Positions 55,896-64,000 of a stretch of DNA of 64,000 bases are shown one piece after another. Each line of letters starts with the position of its first letter. Positions within the stretch are counted from its first letter, which is position 1. The stretch covers positions 55,807,960-55,871,959 of the forward strand of contig NC_065920.1 in the NCBI RefSeq assembly GCF_024586455.1. The letters run 5' to 3'. The translations under genes and the position numbers were made by a program. This stretch comes from Bactrocera neohumeralis. Taxonomy: Eukaryota > Arthropoda > Insecta > Diptera > Tephritidae. The notes under the pieces were generated by a model that made no database searches, was not told the origin of the DNA, and saw nothing but the letters and a program-made list of their open reading frames with translations.

Positions 55896-56405
55896 TGAAA
55901 ATGTTTATTGATTTATGAATACTTATTCTATCTCTTTCAAAGTAATCACCACCAGATATATTGCACTTCTGCCACCGTTTTTTCTAAGTCTCAAGGCATT
56001 TAAAAACGCATTTTTTTGGGACTTTGCTTAGAATTTGCCATGATTTCAAGGGACTCTTGAGTTTTTGAACAAAAGTAAGTCACAGGCGATTATGTCTGGG
56101 GAATACGGTGGCCGCGGCATCATAATACAAAAATTAATTTATGTTCTTCTACAAATCTGGGCGCTTCTGCCGGATTGCTTCTTTATTGACCGTACGGCTC
56201 CTCAATGTTGATTTCACATTTAATTAAAACTATTTTCTTAACTCAATTCATGTTTTCGTCTTTTCTTGAAGTGCTCGGGCATCCGCCACGCTCTTCGTCG
56301 TACACCACTTCTCGACCCTCTAAGAACATTTTGTACCACCGATAAACGTTGCTTTTGCTCAAGGTAACTTCACCGCGCATTGAGTTTGGTTCTTACACAA
56401 AATTT
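55896..56405 (-). pseudogene. marG: internally deleted mariner transposase
   Basis: The minus strand begins near 56400 with MRGEVTLSKSNVYRWYKMFL-like residues, EGREVVYDEERGGCPSTSR and KDENM (about 56320-56245), the end of the HTH region. It then jumps to PRPPYSPDIIACDLLLFKN (about 56110-56060, third Asp in YSPDxxxCDxxLF) and the tail ECVFKCLETxEKTVAEVQY. The first two Asp are deleted. The left end carries CATTTTCATAAGGAACATAT-like sequence that may be terminal. Confidence 0.7.
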
Positions 56406-56714
56406 TATACAGCTTTTTTGATCCATTTTTTGGAAAAATATAAAATCGAAAACGAACCAAAATGCGTCTAAGCAAAACGGCTGTCAAAAATTAACTAAAC
56501 ATTCCAGTTGAAAGAAAAAAGTAAATGGGTACAGTTTATGAATAAGCAATCAGATAATAAAAAAGATAATAGCAAATTCAATAGAAGAAATGGTCAAATG
56601 GAAATGATGCTAATATTCTAGTGGAAATTACATCGAAACATTGACAGCGATGTAGAAATAAAGGCTGAATGAGAAAGATTTGTGTTTTAGTATAAATTAG
56701 ACTTATATCCTCAA
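56406..56714. other. No recognisable feature
   Basis: Short non-coding interval before RS1. Confidence 0.35.
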
Positions 56715-57115
56715 AAGGGTATACTAAGTTTGCCATGAAGTTTGTAGAAGGAAGCGTCGGAGATAGTAAAATCTATAAGTATATAAAATCTATAAGTATA
56801 TAAATGATCAGAGCTGAGTCGAATTAGCTATGTTTGTCTGTTTGTCTGTACTGCAACTAGTCCCTCAGTCTTTGAGATATCGACTAGATATCGGGCCTCT
56901 AGAACATATACCTTCCATATAAACTGAACGATCGGAATCGAAAGTGTTTGTATGGAAAACTTTGTCATTTGACTAGATATTTTCAGGAAATTTAGCATGG
57001 ATTATTGTTGTGCAATTATGCAATCTCCAAAAAATTATTAAGATCACACAACTTGAAGTCAAGTAAAAAATGCACCTGAGAGGGTTGTTATGGCTTCGAA
57101 GTTAACGCTTTTTCT
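56715..57115 (+). repeat. RS1, near full length, abutting RTE-4
   Basis: Starts AAAAGGGTATACTAAGTTTG and ends TTCGAAGTTAACGCTTTTTC. It includes CTAGTCCCTCAGTCTTTGAG, CGGAATCGAAAGTGTTTGTA and a short internal duplication AATCTATAAGTATATAA. Its end touches RTE-4 without a gap, so one inserted into or recombined with the other. Confidence 0.75.
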
Positions 57116-57202
57116 CGCACGATAGGGAGTCTCTTGGTAATCGTTTGGTATGTCATCTCTCGGAGAGGTAAACCGATCCTGAATGAATTTTATGAAGAAG
57201 AC

Positions 57203-58111
57203 TCAATTTTCACACAGCGTATTAGTTTTGATTACCAAATTCAGACATCCGGCATAAAGAAAGCTCCTTTTCGTGCTGTCGAAAGCAGCTTTGCAATCGA
57301 CGAAGAGGTGGTGTGTGTCGATTCTCCTTTCACGGGAATTTTCCAAGATTTGGCGCATGGTGAATATCTGGTCGGTTGTTGATTTCCAGGTCTGAAGCCG
57401 CACTGATAAGGTCCAATCAGTTTGTTGACGGTGCGCTTTAATCTTTCACAAAATACGCTCGATAGAACCTTATATGCGATGTTGAGGAGGCTAATCCCTC
57501 GGTAGTTGGCGCAGATTGTGGGGTCTCCTTTTTTATGGATTGGGCATAGCACACTTAAATTCCAATCGTTGGGCATGCTTTCGTCCGACCATATTTTACA
57601 AAGAAGCTGATGCATGCTCCTTATCAGTTCTTCGCCGCCGTGTTTGAATAGCTCGGCCGGTATCCGTCGGATGCCGCTTTGTTGTTCAAAATTGCTATTC
57701 GAACTTCTTCATGGTTAATGGAACGTCTGCTCCATCGTCATCGATTGGGGAATCGGGTTCTCCTTCTCCTGGTGTTGTGTGTTCACTGCCATTCAGCAGG
57801 CTGGAGAAGTGTTCCCTCCAAAATTTAACTCTGCTCTGGGCATCAGTAACTAGATCACCTTTGGGGGTTCTACAAGAGTATGCTTCGGTCTTGAAACCTT
57901 CTGTAAGCCGCCGCATTTTTTCGCAGAATTTTCGAGCATTACCCCTGTCGGCCAGCTTATCAAGCTCTTCGTACTCACGCATTTCGGCCTCTTTCTTCTT
58001 CTGTCTGCAAATGCGTCTCGCTTCCCTCTTCAACTCTCGGTATGTATCCCATCCCGCACGTGTAGTGGTCGATCGTAACGTTGCGAGGTAGGCAGCCTGT
58101 TTTCTCTCCAC
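57203..58111 (-). pseudogene. Linker and RT N-terminus of RTE-4
   Basis: Three frames in order: MERKQAAYLATLRSTTTRAG to PLTMKKFE (58111-57695), with a linker rich in Arg, Lys and Glu and LTEGFKTEAYSCRTPKGDLV; MHQLLCKIWSDESMPNDWNL, SVLCPIHKKGDPTICANYRG, ISLLNIAYKVLSSVF and GPYQCGFRPG (57615-57385); and KSTTDQIFTMRQILENSRER, RIDTHHLFVDCKAAFDSTKR (57403-57203), the latter being box A with the catalytic Asp. The frame changes at about 57690 (deletion) and about 57388 (one base lost in TTTTCCAGG). Confidence 0.8.
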
Positions 58112-59134
58112 TGCGACACGGCACTCCTCGTCGTACCAGCTGTTCTTTTACTTTCCGAAAACCAATGGTTTCGGTTAGCTGTACGTAGGAATTTGAAATG
58201 CCGTCCCACAGTTCCCTTATACCGAGTTGTTGACTAGTGCTCTCAGAGAGCAGGAGTACAAGCCGAGTAGAAAATCGTTCGGCTGTCTGTTGTGATTGCA
58301 GCTTCTCGACGTCGAACCTTCCTTGTGTTTGGTGGCGTGCGTTTTTTGCTGCACAGAGGCGAGTGCGAATCTTAGCTGCAACAAGATAGTGGTCCGAGTC
58401 GATGTTAGGACCTCGGAGCGCACGCACATCTAAAACACTGGAGACGTGTCTTCCATCTATCAAAACATGATGGATCTGGTTGGTAGTTTTTCGATCCGGA
58501 GACAGCCAGGTAGCTTGATGAATCTTCTTATGCTGGAATCTAGTACTACAGATAACCATATTTCGGGCCCCGGCGAAGTCAATCAGCCTCAACCCATTTG
58601 GGGATGTTTCGTCCAGGCTGCGACTTTTAGTGCCAAATATACCTTCTTTGCACACCCTGGCGTTAAAGTCGCCAAGCACGATTTTGACATCGTGGCGGGG
58701 GCAGCTATCATAAGCGCGCTCCAAGCGCTCATAGAAGGCATCTTTGGTCACATCGTCCTTCTCTTCCGTCGGGGCGTGGGCGCAAATCAGCGATATGTTG
58801 AAGAACCTCGCTTTGATGCGGATAGTACTCGGCGACGGAGTCTCTCTCCCACCACGAATCCAACACTAAACTTGCGCTCCTTTATATGGCCACTGTAGTA
58901 AATGTCACAAGGACCTACTCGTCTCTGTCCTTGTCCCGTCCATCGCATTTCTTGGACGGCGGTGATGTCAGCCTTTATTTTTGCGAGGACATCAACCAGC
59001 TGGGCAGCGGCACCTTCCCAATTAAGGGTCCGGACATTCCAGGTGCATGCCCTCAAATCGTAGTCCTTATTCCGTTTGCCTTGGTCGTCATCAAAAGGGG
59101 GGTCTCTCATCCGAGGCTGTTTAAACTTTTTCAT
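57975..59134 (-). pseudogene. APE-type endonuclease of RTE-4, frameshifted
   Basis: Opens MKKFKQPRMRDPPFDDDQGK at 59134 (a longer start than in RTE-1B), then CTWNVRTLNWEGAAAQLVD and ITAVQEMRWTGQG. The 34-bp deletion at about 58820 shifts the frame. From 58751 it reads MTKDAFYERLERAYD, KIVLGDFNARV, ICSTRFQHKKIHQATWLSPD, NQIHHVLIDGRHVSSVLD and IDSDHYLVAAKIRTRLCA. The NQIDHV aspartate is His here. A second frameshift near 58150 moves into the linker. The catalytic Glu, GDFN and SDH motifs are otherwise intact. Confidence 0.82.
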
Positions 59135-59267
59135 TGGTATTGTTTTTTACGTGGCGGGTCCCAAGCCCAGCGCACAACCCTATGTAGGGAATGTTTCGCC
59201 TTCTCACATTAGCTCGCCTTCGAACGGATGTTCTTAGGCTACCCAGAGGATACTTGGTCAAAGACCG

Positions 59268-59499
59268 GAAGTAGTGAGCTGCTTGAGCCATGTGTAAAAG
59301 AATCGTTTCTGGCCACTCCCAAGTGAATGGCGATCAGAGAACTTTCCTCACTTGCGTGAACTTCTACACATGACTCCATCGTCCAGCAGTTTACCACTTC
59401 TTATCTCCTACAGTTTACCACTTTTTAAAAAAGACATCATCTTTAAAAAGGAAATTCACTCCGGTAATCATGTCACCTGTAGGTAAACCAAAAATGAAT
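59268..59499. other. Possible remainder of RTE-4 leader
   Basis: Beyond 59267 RTE-4 and RTE-1B differ, so either one is truncated there. The segment to about 59380 may be the RTE leader, but no second copy confirms it. Confidence 0.3.
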
Positions 59500-60060
59500 G
59501 TTTCTGAAGAAAACTAATTTTTACACAGTGTATGTGTTTGATTACAGCACCCACTTGTGATAGAAATGGAAGGGAAACCATTGCTGCCTGCAAAGCTGTT
59601 AATGTGTCTAGAAGAAGCGTTGGAATGTCGGCCTTGGTTAGGTAGCTGCACACTAGAAGGGCGGTGTAAGCCGAGGCGTTGTCGTAGTGCAATTTCTCAT
59701 CGGCAATTAAACGAATACTTAGCCTACGGTCTGAGTTCAAAACTTTGCGCACACGAGTCACATTGTCGGTGTTTGCCGAATGCACGGTATTCATCAGCGA
59801 CCTCTTCCGGGCCCTCCAAAAAGGCCTGGTGCCACCGAAACACACCATTTTCTTGCTAAATCAACATATGTGTAAGCCTGTTTGATCATATCAAACGTCT
59901 CTGTTGCAGATTTACCGAATTTCACACAGAATTTAATTGCGTACCTATGTTCCAACGAACGCTGCATTTTCGGCTTGCACCACTCACAGAAACACGTCGA
60001 GCGATAATGTTTGTCCCGACTCTCCACGTGCTCGGAGACAACTGACCAGTCGCTCGTTCG
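59500..60060 (-). pseudogene. marH: internally deleted mariner transposase
   Basis: The minus strand starts MQRSLEHRYAIKFCVKFGKS (about 59967), then ATETFDMIKQAYTYVDLARK, and in the next frame RKWCVSVAPGLF / WHQAFLEGPEEVADE. A further frame (59848) reads NTDNVTRVRKVLNSDRRLSI and RLIADEKLHYDNASAYTALL, where the HTH region is joined to the second Asp segment (LHxDNAxAHTA). It continues VCSYLTKADIPTL. The first Asp is deleted and the third is lost by frameshift. Confidence 0.72.
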
Positions 60061-60424
60061 TTAGCTAGGAACGCCCTCTACTGAATCCAGTTGGTGCTAT
60101 CAGTCCTATTAAGTACTTTCCGGCCAAACCCCGTATATTTGCAGAAATTGATATATGAGCATCAAGAAAATTTTTATTTTTCTGCATTGACTAAATATGA
60201 ATTATGGTCTAAGGATAGGTCGATTCAAGTTCGCAAAATGTTGAAGATTTAATTTTCATTTGTTAAAAAGCAGCTGATGGCAAAAAATTTCAAGGAAATG
60301 TATCTTCCCGACGTGAAGTTTTGCTCAAAAGCGACATTATTATGATTTCTTTTAAAAAAAGGAAGGCGCAGATAGAAGATACTTTCGAGTGTGAGACTCG
60401 TTAAAAAATGTGTAAGCACAAGGG
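60061..60424. other. No recognisable feature
   Basis: Non-coding AT-rich sequence between marH and RS2; nothing identified. Confidence 0.35.
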
Positions 60425-60665
60425 GTCAAAATTAGACGATGGGCGTTTTATGAAATCCCATATCTCAGGACTCGACTGACAAATTCCATCTAAATTTAGT
60501 ACCTGGCATGGTTCTCAAATTCCAACGTCACAGGGTAAAAATTCAAGAATCGGGTTACAACCACGTCCACTTCTCATATAGCACACTTTTAAACTCCATC
60601 TCATTCTTTCACTTTATAATACAAAAATCAGGAATTAATTAATATAACGTGATAAAGTTTAGTTA
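60425..60665 (+). repeat. RS2 diverged fragment
   Basis: Aligns with about 45000-45250: GGGCGTTTTATGAAATCCCA, ATATCTCAGGACTCGACTGA, TTCAAGAATCGGGTTACAAC, CACGTCCACTTCTCATATAG, AAACTCCATCTCATTCTTTC and GTGATAAAGTTTAG. Confidence 0.55.
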
Positions 60666-61074
60666 AGTTTGAACATCTTAACGGTTGCCAGCATCAGCTG
60701 TTTGGAAGAATGTGAGATAGAAACACCAAAACACTTTCTCCCGCTTTCGTCAGAACAAAGCAAAAATACCTCTGAGCTCATACATGTGGACATCCAGGTA
60801 ATATACCAAAAATGAACATTATATTTAGCCACATAAACTCTTTTATTTAGCATCGCAAAGGACTGAATGAGTAGTCTAAGTCTGCCACGTGAGGGATCAG
60901 ACTTTTAACCGAACATAATATAACGTACGACTGCAGAGTAAAAAAAATCTGTGAGTGGGCGCCAATAGGCCTAATATCAGGTATCGATATGTTTGTGCAA
61001 AAAAAGAGAGAAAACACCTTAAGGTTCTCAATTTCTCTAGAATGCTGAAAAGCTGTCAAAGTTCAACTAAGCAA
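60666..61074. other. No recognisable feature
   Basis: Non-coding; nothing identified. Confidence 0.35.
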
Positions 61075-61234
61075 AATATATGTGACCTGGTCTACGAAAA
61101 GGGGGCTAAGGTGCGAAAACTAGTTTTCTGGAAAAAGCTGTTAAAAATAATCGTCAGTTTCTCGTTATCTCATTAATTGTTCTCCTTTTTTTTGACACCT
61201 AAGCCTCCTTTTCGTAGACCAGGTCACATATATT
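61075..61234. mobile_element. 160-bp foldback element
   Basis: The arms start TATATGTGACCTGGTCTACG at about 61076 and, inverted, at 61233. They extend about 38 bp (to CTAAGGTG) with two mismatches. About 80 bp of loop separate them. It is too small to code and is consistent with a tiny MITE or a foldback unit. Confidence 0.75.
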
Positions 61235-61441
61235 AATAAGGCATGACAATATTAGGATGTTGTAAGGAGTTACGACTAAATATAAACAAAGAAATATTTG
61301 TGACCGGCCAGAATATATAACCGAAATAGAAAGCTGAATATTTGTCGGTTATTTGCCGCACTTTTGTACACGGTAAATGACCTTCGAGGGGAAAACAAAG
61401 GCTTAGGATGCGTAGAACCTAGAAATTATATTTATATTTTA
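61235..61441. other. No recognisable feature
   Basis: Short non-coding interval; nothing identified. Confidence 0.3.
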
Positions 61442-62100
61442 CCAGCCTTTCGCACCGGCTTCGCACGGGTATTAAACAATCACTTAAAAAGTTATAATTT
61501 GTACACACATACTTTCTCGTTTTTGCGAACATGAAAATATATTTTTTGTATTATTAATATATTTTTAATTTTTGTAAAAAATTCTTTACCAAATAACTAT
61601 ATTTTACTTTCTCTGCTCCTAAAAGCTAGTGTATTGAGCCAGAGCTTCCCTGTAAATGATATTTGATGTTAATTTATTTTGCGGCAGCAATATAAATTGA
61701 TTGAATACTTATTCGAAAGTTTGGCCTTGGGACTTGTTTATAGTTAGAGCGAAAGATATTTCACCGGAAATTGAATCCGCTTAAATGGGATTGGGAGATC
61801 AAATTTAAAATTAAAAAAAAAAATTAAAAATTTTTAAACTATGGACTATTTGGCCTAGAGACTCATACAGAAAATTCCTTCCCCAAGTTTAAACAGTTGC
61901 TGTGGAAATCAGCATCAGTGATTCCATGAAGATGAGCTTTCATATTTGTCCGTAATTTTATATTTTCAATCGAAGTCCTTAAGAGCGACGGTATTAAGCA
62001 TGCTTTGCCGATATCTGCTCGCGTACGTCTGTTAATGGCATCGAATGTATGTCGAAAATCTCCAGCAATTACTAAAGTTATCCCGCCCATGAGAGGGCCA
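61442..62100 (-). pseudogene. H4: Helitron Pif1-like helicase remnant
   Basis: The minus strand reads MGGITLVIAGDFRHTFDAIN (62090; Pif1-type motif III GGxxxVxxGDFxQ), then RRTRADIGKACLIPSLLRTS and IKLRTNMKAHLHGI. After a gap it reads FPVKYLFALTINKSQGQTFE (about 61770-61720, helicase motif VI), then FNQFILLPQ and YREALAQYTSF. Near 61445-61470 lies a GC-rich imperfect hairpin followed by CTGG-T, which would be an acceptable CTRR Helitron end. In the intact protein this domain unwinds the displaced strand during rolling-circle transposition. Confidence 0.8.
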
Positions 62101-62604
62101 TTTTTAAATTATTTTGTTTATTTCTAACAAAATTCTAAACTTTAAAAATATATGTTGACTCATGCAAATTATTTCTCTACTCCACTATTTCATCTACCAA
62201 ATGTCGCTTTTGAACACAGTCTAATTCACCGTACGAACATCTTCGAAGGACAAACTCAAGCTCACTCAAGAAGCGTAAGGAACTTCTCAACCCTACTATT
62301 GCGTTGCGAAAGAACATTTTAACAACTGGCGCTTTGCAGGTAATTAAAAATATCGCAAGTTGGCAATCGCACTGGTGCACAGTAGGCGATTGGGCCTCGT
62401 TAGCGGCATTTAATTAATAACTTCTAAACGAAAAAAGATATCTTCAGACGGTTTTTTTTCACAGCTCAGAAAAAAATCATAGAATTTTTTAAGAAAAAAA
62501 AATTTTGTTTAAATTTATTTTTTTAATTTTCAAAATTTTTTTTTTAATTTTTTTTTATTTTTTTTTTAATTTCAAAATTTTTTTTTACCTTCAATAAACA
62601 AATT
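62101..62604. other. Non-coding spacer with long poly-T runs
   Basis: Long T-rich runs at 62450-62590 lie between the Helitron remnant and the Transib stop codon. A frame at 62177-62380 on the minus strand (MHQCDCQLAIFLITCKAPVV start) may be Helitron-derived but is not assignable. Confidence 0.4.
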
Positions 62605-64000
62605 TTATAAATCAAAATTATTTTCGGAATCTTCGGAATCAGAATCAGGCATATCTAGATGCGTCATTAAAAGCAAGCTCTTAACATCATCGTCCATAAT
62701 AATATTTTTTGCAGTCGAAATTGAAGACCCATTTGACAATGAAGATATCAAAGGGTCAGACGAAACTAATAAAGCATTTATGATATCTTCCATTGTATTT
62801 TTCCTGGAATTTTTTCTTGTATTGCTCTCGCGTATGTTTCGATAGTCCTTGTTCCTGGCTTCAAGAGCTTCTTCGGACATCATACCAATCGGAAGGGAAA
62901 AATGGTTTATTATATCTGCTCCATGAATTAAAATTCTGTGAACAGACGATGGCATGTAAAACCAGGAGTAGGCTTTAACAAAAATTTCGGCAGTTTCCAA
63001 TGCGTAAGATCCGAATGCGTCCGAATTTATGTCGTATCCACAAGCTAATGCTCGTAAGATTACGCTAAATCGATATATTAAATCATAGCTTACTCCTGTT
63101 ATACGAGCTGCCAAATTTGGTTGTTGGAAAAACCTCCTTGCAGTGTTTCCGTTGTTCGTGCTGCCAGTACCAGCTATTGGTATATCCACCAACAAATGCA
63201 TTTCTTCCCTTAGCTTCTGCTGAATACTTCTTTTATTTTGTTCAACGACTTCCTTGTCAGCACCACGAGCTTGCCACTTTTGTATTGGTATTCTAGATAT
63301 ATGCAATGTGCAAAACACACTCGAAAAACCTAATCCATGCGTGGAGACTTGATAAGCCATATTCAAATAGGTTTGCATTAATAGGAAAGCTTTTCACCAA
63401 ATTTAGATCGTTCATATTTTTGGGATTCGCGCTACAGATTCCGCATGTTTGCGAACCGATTCCGATATGACACTGAACGTTTTGCCATCAAGCATGGTCA
63501 TATGAAATTGGTGATCAATTCTTAAGGTACTCACAAATGTTGGAAAAATATTTAATATTTGGCTCTTAATGTTTTGAATTTCTCTGCGAGACAAGTCTGC
63601 CGATTCTTTCTCGCAAAGTAATTTAATGGGTCGACAATATCGGGTAGAAGAAGACCGATTGTTTTTCCATAAAACTGTCGATCCTTTCTGCACTATCAAT
63701 GGTACCATACAAATTGAAAATAAATATTGATCTATCATCTCTCCATCGAAGTCATTAAATTTTTGCCTGTAAGTAGAATGGCCGCTGCTGCCATCACAAC
63801 CCCATTTGTAGGTAGCAGTTAATTCGGTGTTATTGTTATTTTCAATAAGGTTTTGAAAAATTTCTGGGTGTGCTTCAATAATCCTAGCAATCGTGTGGTC
63901 TACTAAGCTTTGTAATGGTACTTCAGCGAAATGATCAGTGACCGTGATGACACTAGGATAGCATTTCTTTTTCGCACAACGCAGTTTGTCGTAGCATGGA
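62605..64000 (-). pseudogene. Transib-type transposase (RAG1-core relative), 5' end off-window
   Basis: DDE cut-and-paste transposase of the superfamily from which the RAG1 core is held to derive. The open frame enters at 64000 and runs to about 63450: DHTIARIIEAHPEIFQNLIE, TYKWGCDGSSGHSTYRQKF (first catalytic Asp, codon 63793-63795), VLWKNNRSSSTRYCRPIKLL and FHMTMLDGKTFSVISES (second Asp, codon 63487-63489). It then shifts frame: SQTCGICSANPKNMNDLNLV (Cys-x2-Cys) and YGLSSLHAWIRFFECVLHIA. It shifts again near 63300: PIQKWQARGADKEVVEQNKR, GTGSTNNGNTARRFFQQPNL, AARITGVSYDLIYRFSVILR, PSSVHRILIHGADIIN, and MSEEALEARNKDYRNIRESN (Glu at 62869-62874). The acidic C-terminus ends at 62605. Only two frameshifts are evident, so inactivation seems fairly recent. 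Inverted ends were not found. Confidence 0.82.

Larger units (their letters stand above)
57116..59267 (-). mobile_element. RTE-4: 5' two-thirds of an RTE-like element
   Basis: Covers the leader, endonuclease, linker and RT up to just before the GFRQGD box, and stops at 57116 against RS1, so the 3' part is missing. It is closely similar to RTE-1B over its length. It is the best copy for reading the endonuclease and the RT N-terminus. Relative to RTE-1B it has a 34-bp deletion near 58820 and small indels. Confidence 0.85.

Noticed and set aside
57975..59134. Host gene for a craniofacial development protein 2-like protein
   Set aside because: The same endonuclease occurs in RTE-1, RTE-2 and RTE-4 next to a reverse transcriptase, with frameshifts. 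It is retrotransposon sequence.
62605..64000. A fly RAG1 gene
   Set aside because: No RING or N-terminal RAG1 parts are visible, the frame is broken, and the GNTARRFF and SEEALEARNK blocks are those of Transib transposases.

Overview
The window looks like AT-rich intergenic or heterochromatic DNA from a higher dipteran, most likely a tephritid fruit fly (Bactrocera/Ceratitis type). That placement is inference. It rests on the mix of transposon families (RTE-like elements whose endonuclease resembles 'craniofacial development protein 2', several mariner lineages, Helitrons, Transib, piggyBac) and on two dispersed non-coding repeats that I associate with this group. I found no convincing host gene, tRNA, rRNA, CRISPR array or bacterial operon. 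Almost every recognisable coding stretch is a broken transposon gene. Labels used below: RTE-1 to RTE-6 are copies of one endonuclease/RT retrotransposon; marA to marJ are different mariner-like lineages; H1-H4 are Helitron copies; RS1 and RS2 are two non-coding repeat families; M1 is a third.

Layout. 0.7-4.0 kb: two joined RTE copies (minus), then an RNase H scrap. 5.9-9.6 kb: RS1 copies, two marA copies and M1. 10.3-10.6 kb: DD41D transposase scrap. 11.8-14.0 kb: RTE-2. 15.1-17.8 kb: two tandem mariner 3' parts, RS1, and a 355-bp MITE with near-perfect inverted repeats. 18.8-23.8 kb: marA, marB and marC pieces, second M1, a Jockey-type RT remnant and another mariner. 25.0-27.0 kb: Tc1, RTE-5, marA and marB. 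28.2-31.6 kb: a Helitron (H1, minus) with both termini, carrying a nested RTE-3 with a 9-bp target duplication. 31.8-34.9 kb: RT scrap, then the 5' part of an LTR retrotransposon (LTR end, tRNA-Pro-like primer site, leader, gag start). 34.9-36.0 kb: a multi-copy arthropod Cys-rich ORF of unknown function. 36.6-40.2 kb: mariner scraps, RNase H remnant, an RS1 array of about 154-bp units. 40.8-42.3 kb: RTE-6 split by a 571-bp TAA-flanked MITE. 42.9-43.6 kb: DD41D transposase with one in-frame stop. 44.0-47.9 kb: 34-bp tandem repeat, RS2, a TIR element holding part of the Cys-rich ORF, and a piggyBac pseudogene. 48.4-52.3 kb: Helitrons H2 and H3. 53-60 kb: RS1, Tc1, mariner remnants and RTE-4. 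60-64 kb: RS2 fragment, foldback element, Helitron helicase H4 and a Transib (RAG1-related) transposase running off the right edge.

The elements do not form a pathway. What links them is layered insertion history: RTE-3 lies in H1, a MITE lies in RTE-6, and several families show internal deletions shared between copies, which points to amplification of defective derivatives by enzymes supplied elsewhere. The most useful items are the Transib relic with all three DDE residues visible, the nested Helitron/RTE, the MITE with its empty site documented by sister copies, the shared-deletion marA and Helitron sub-lineages, and the Cys-rich ORF that appears both alone and inside inverted repeats. All family calls are by eye from motifs; no database search was possible.
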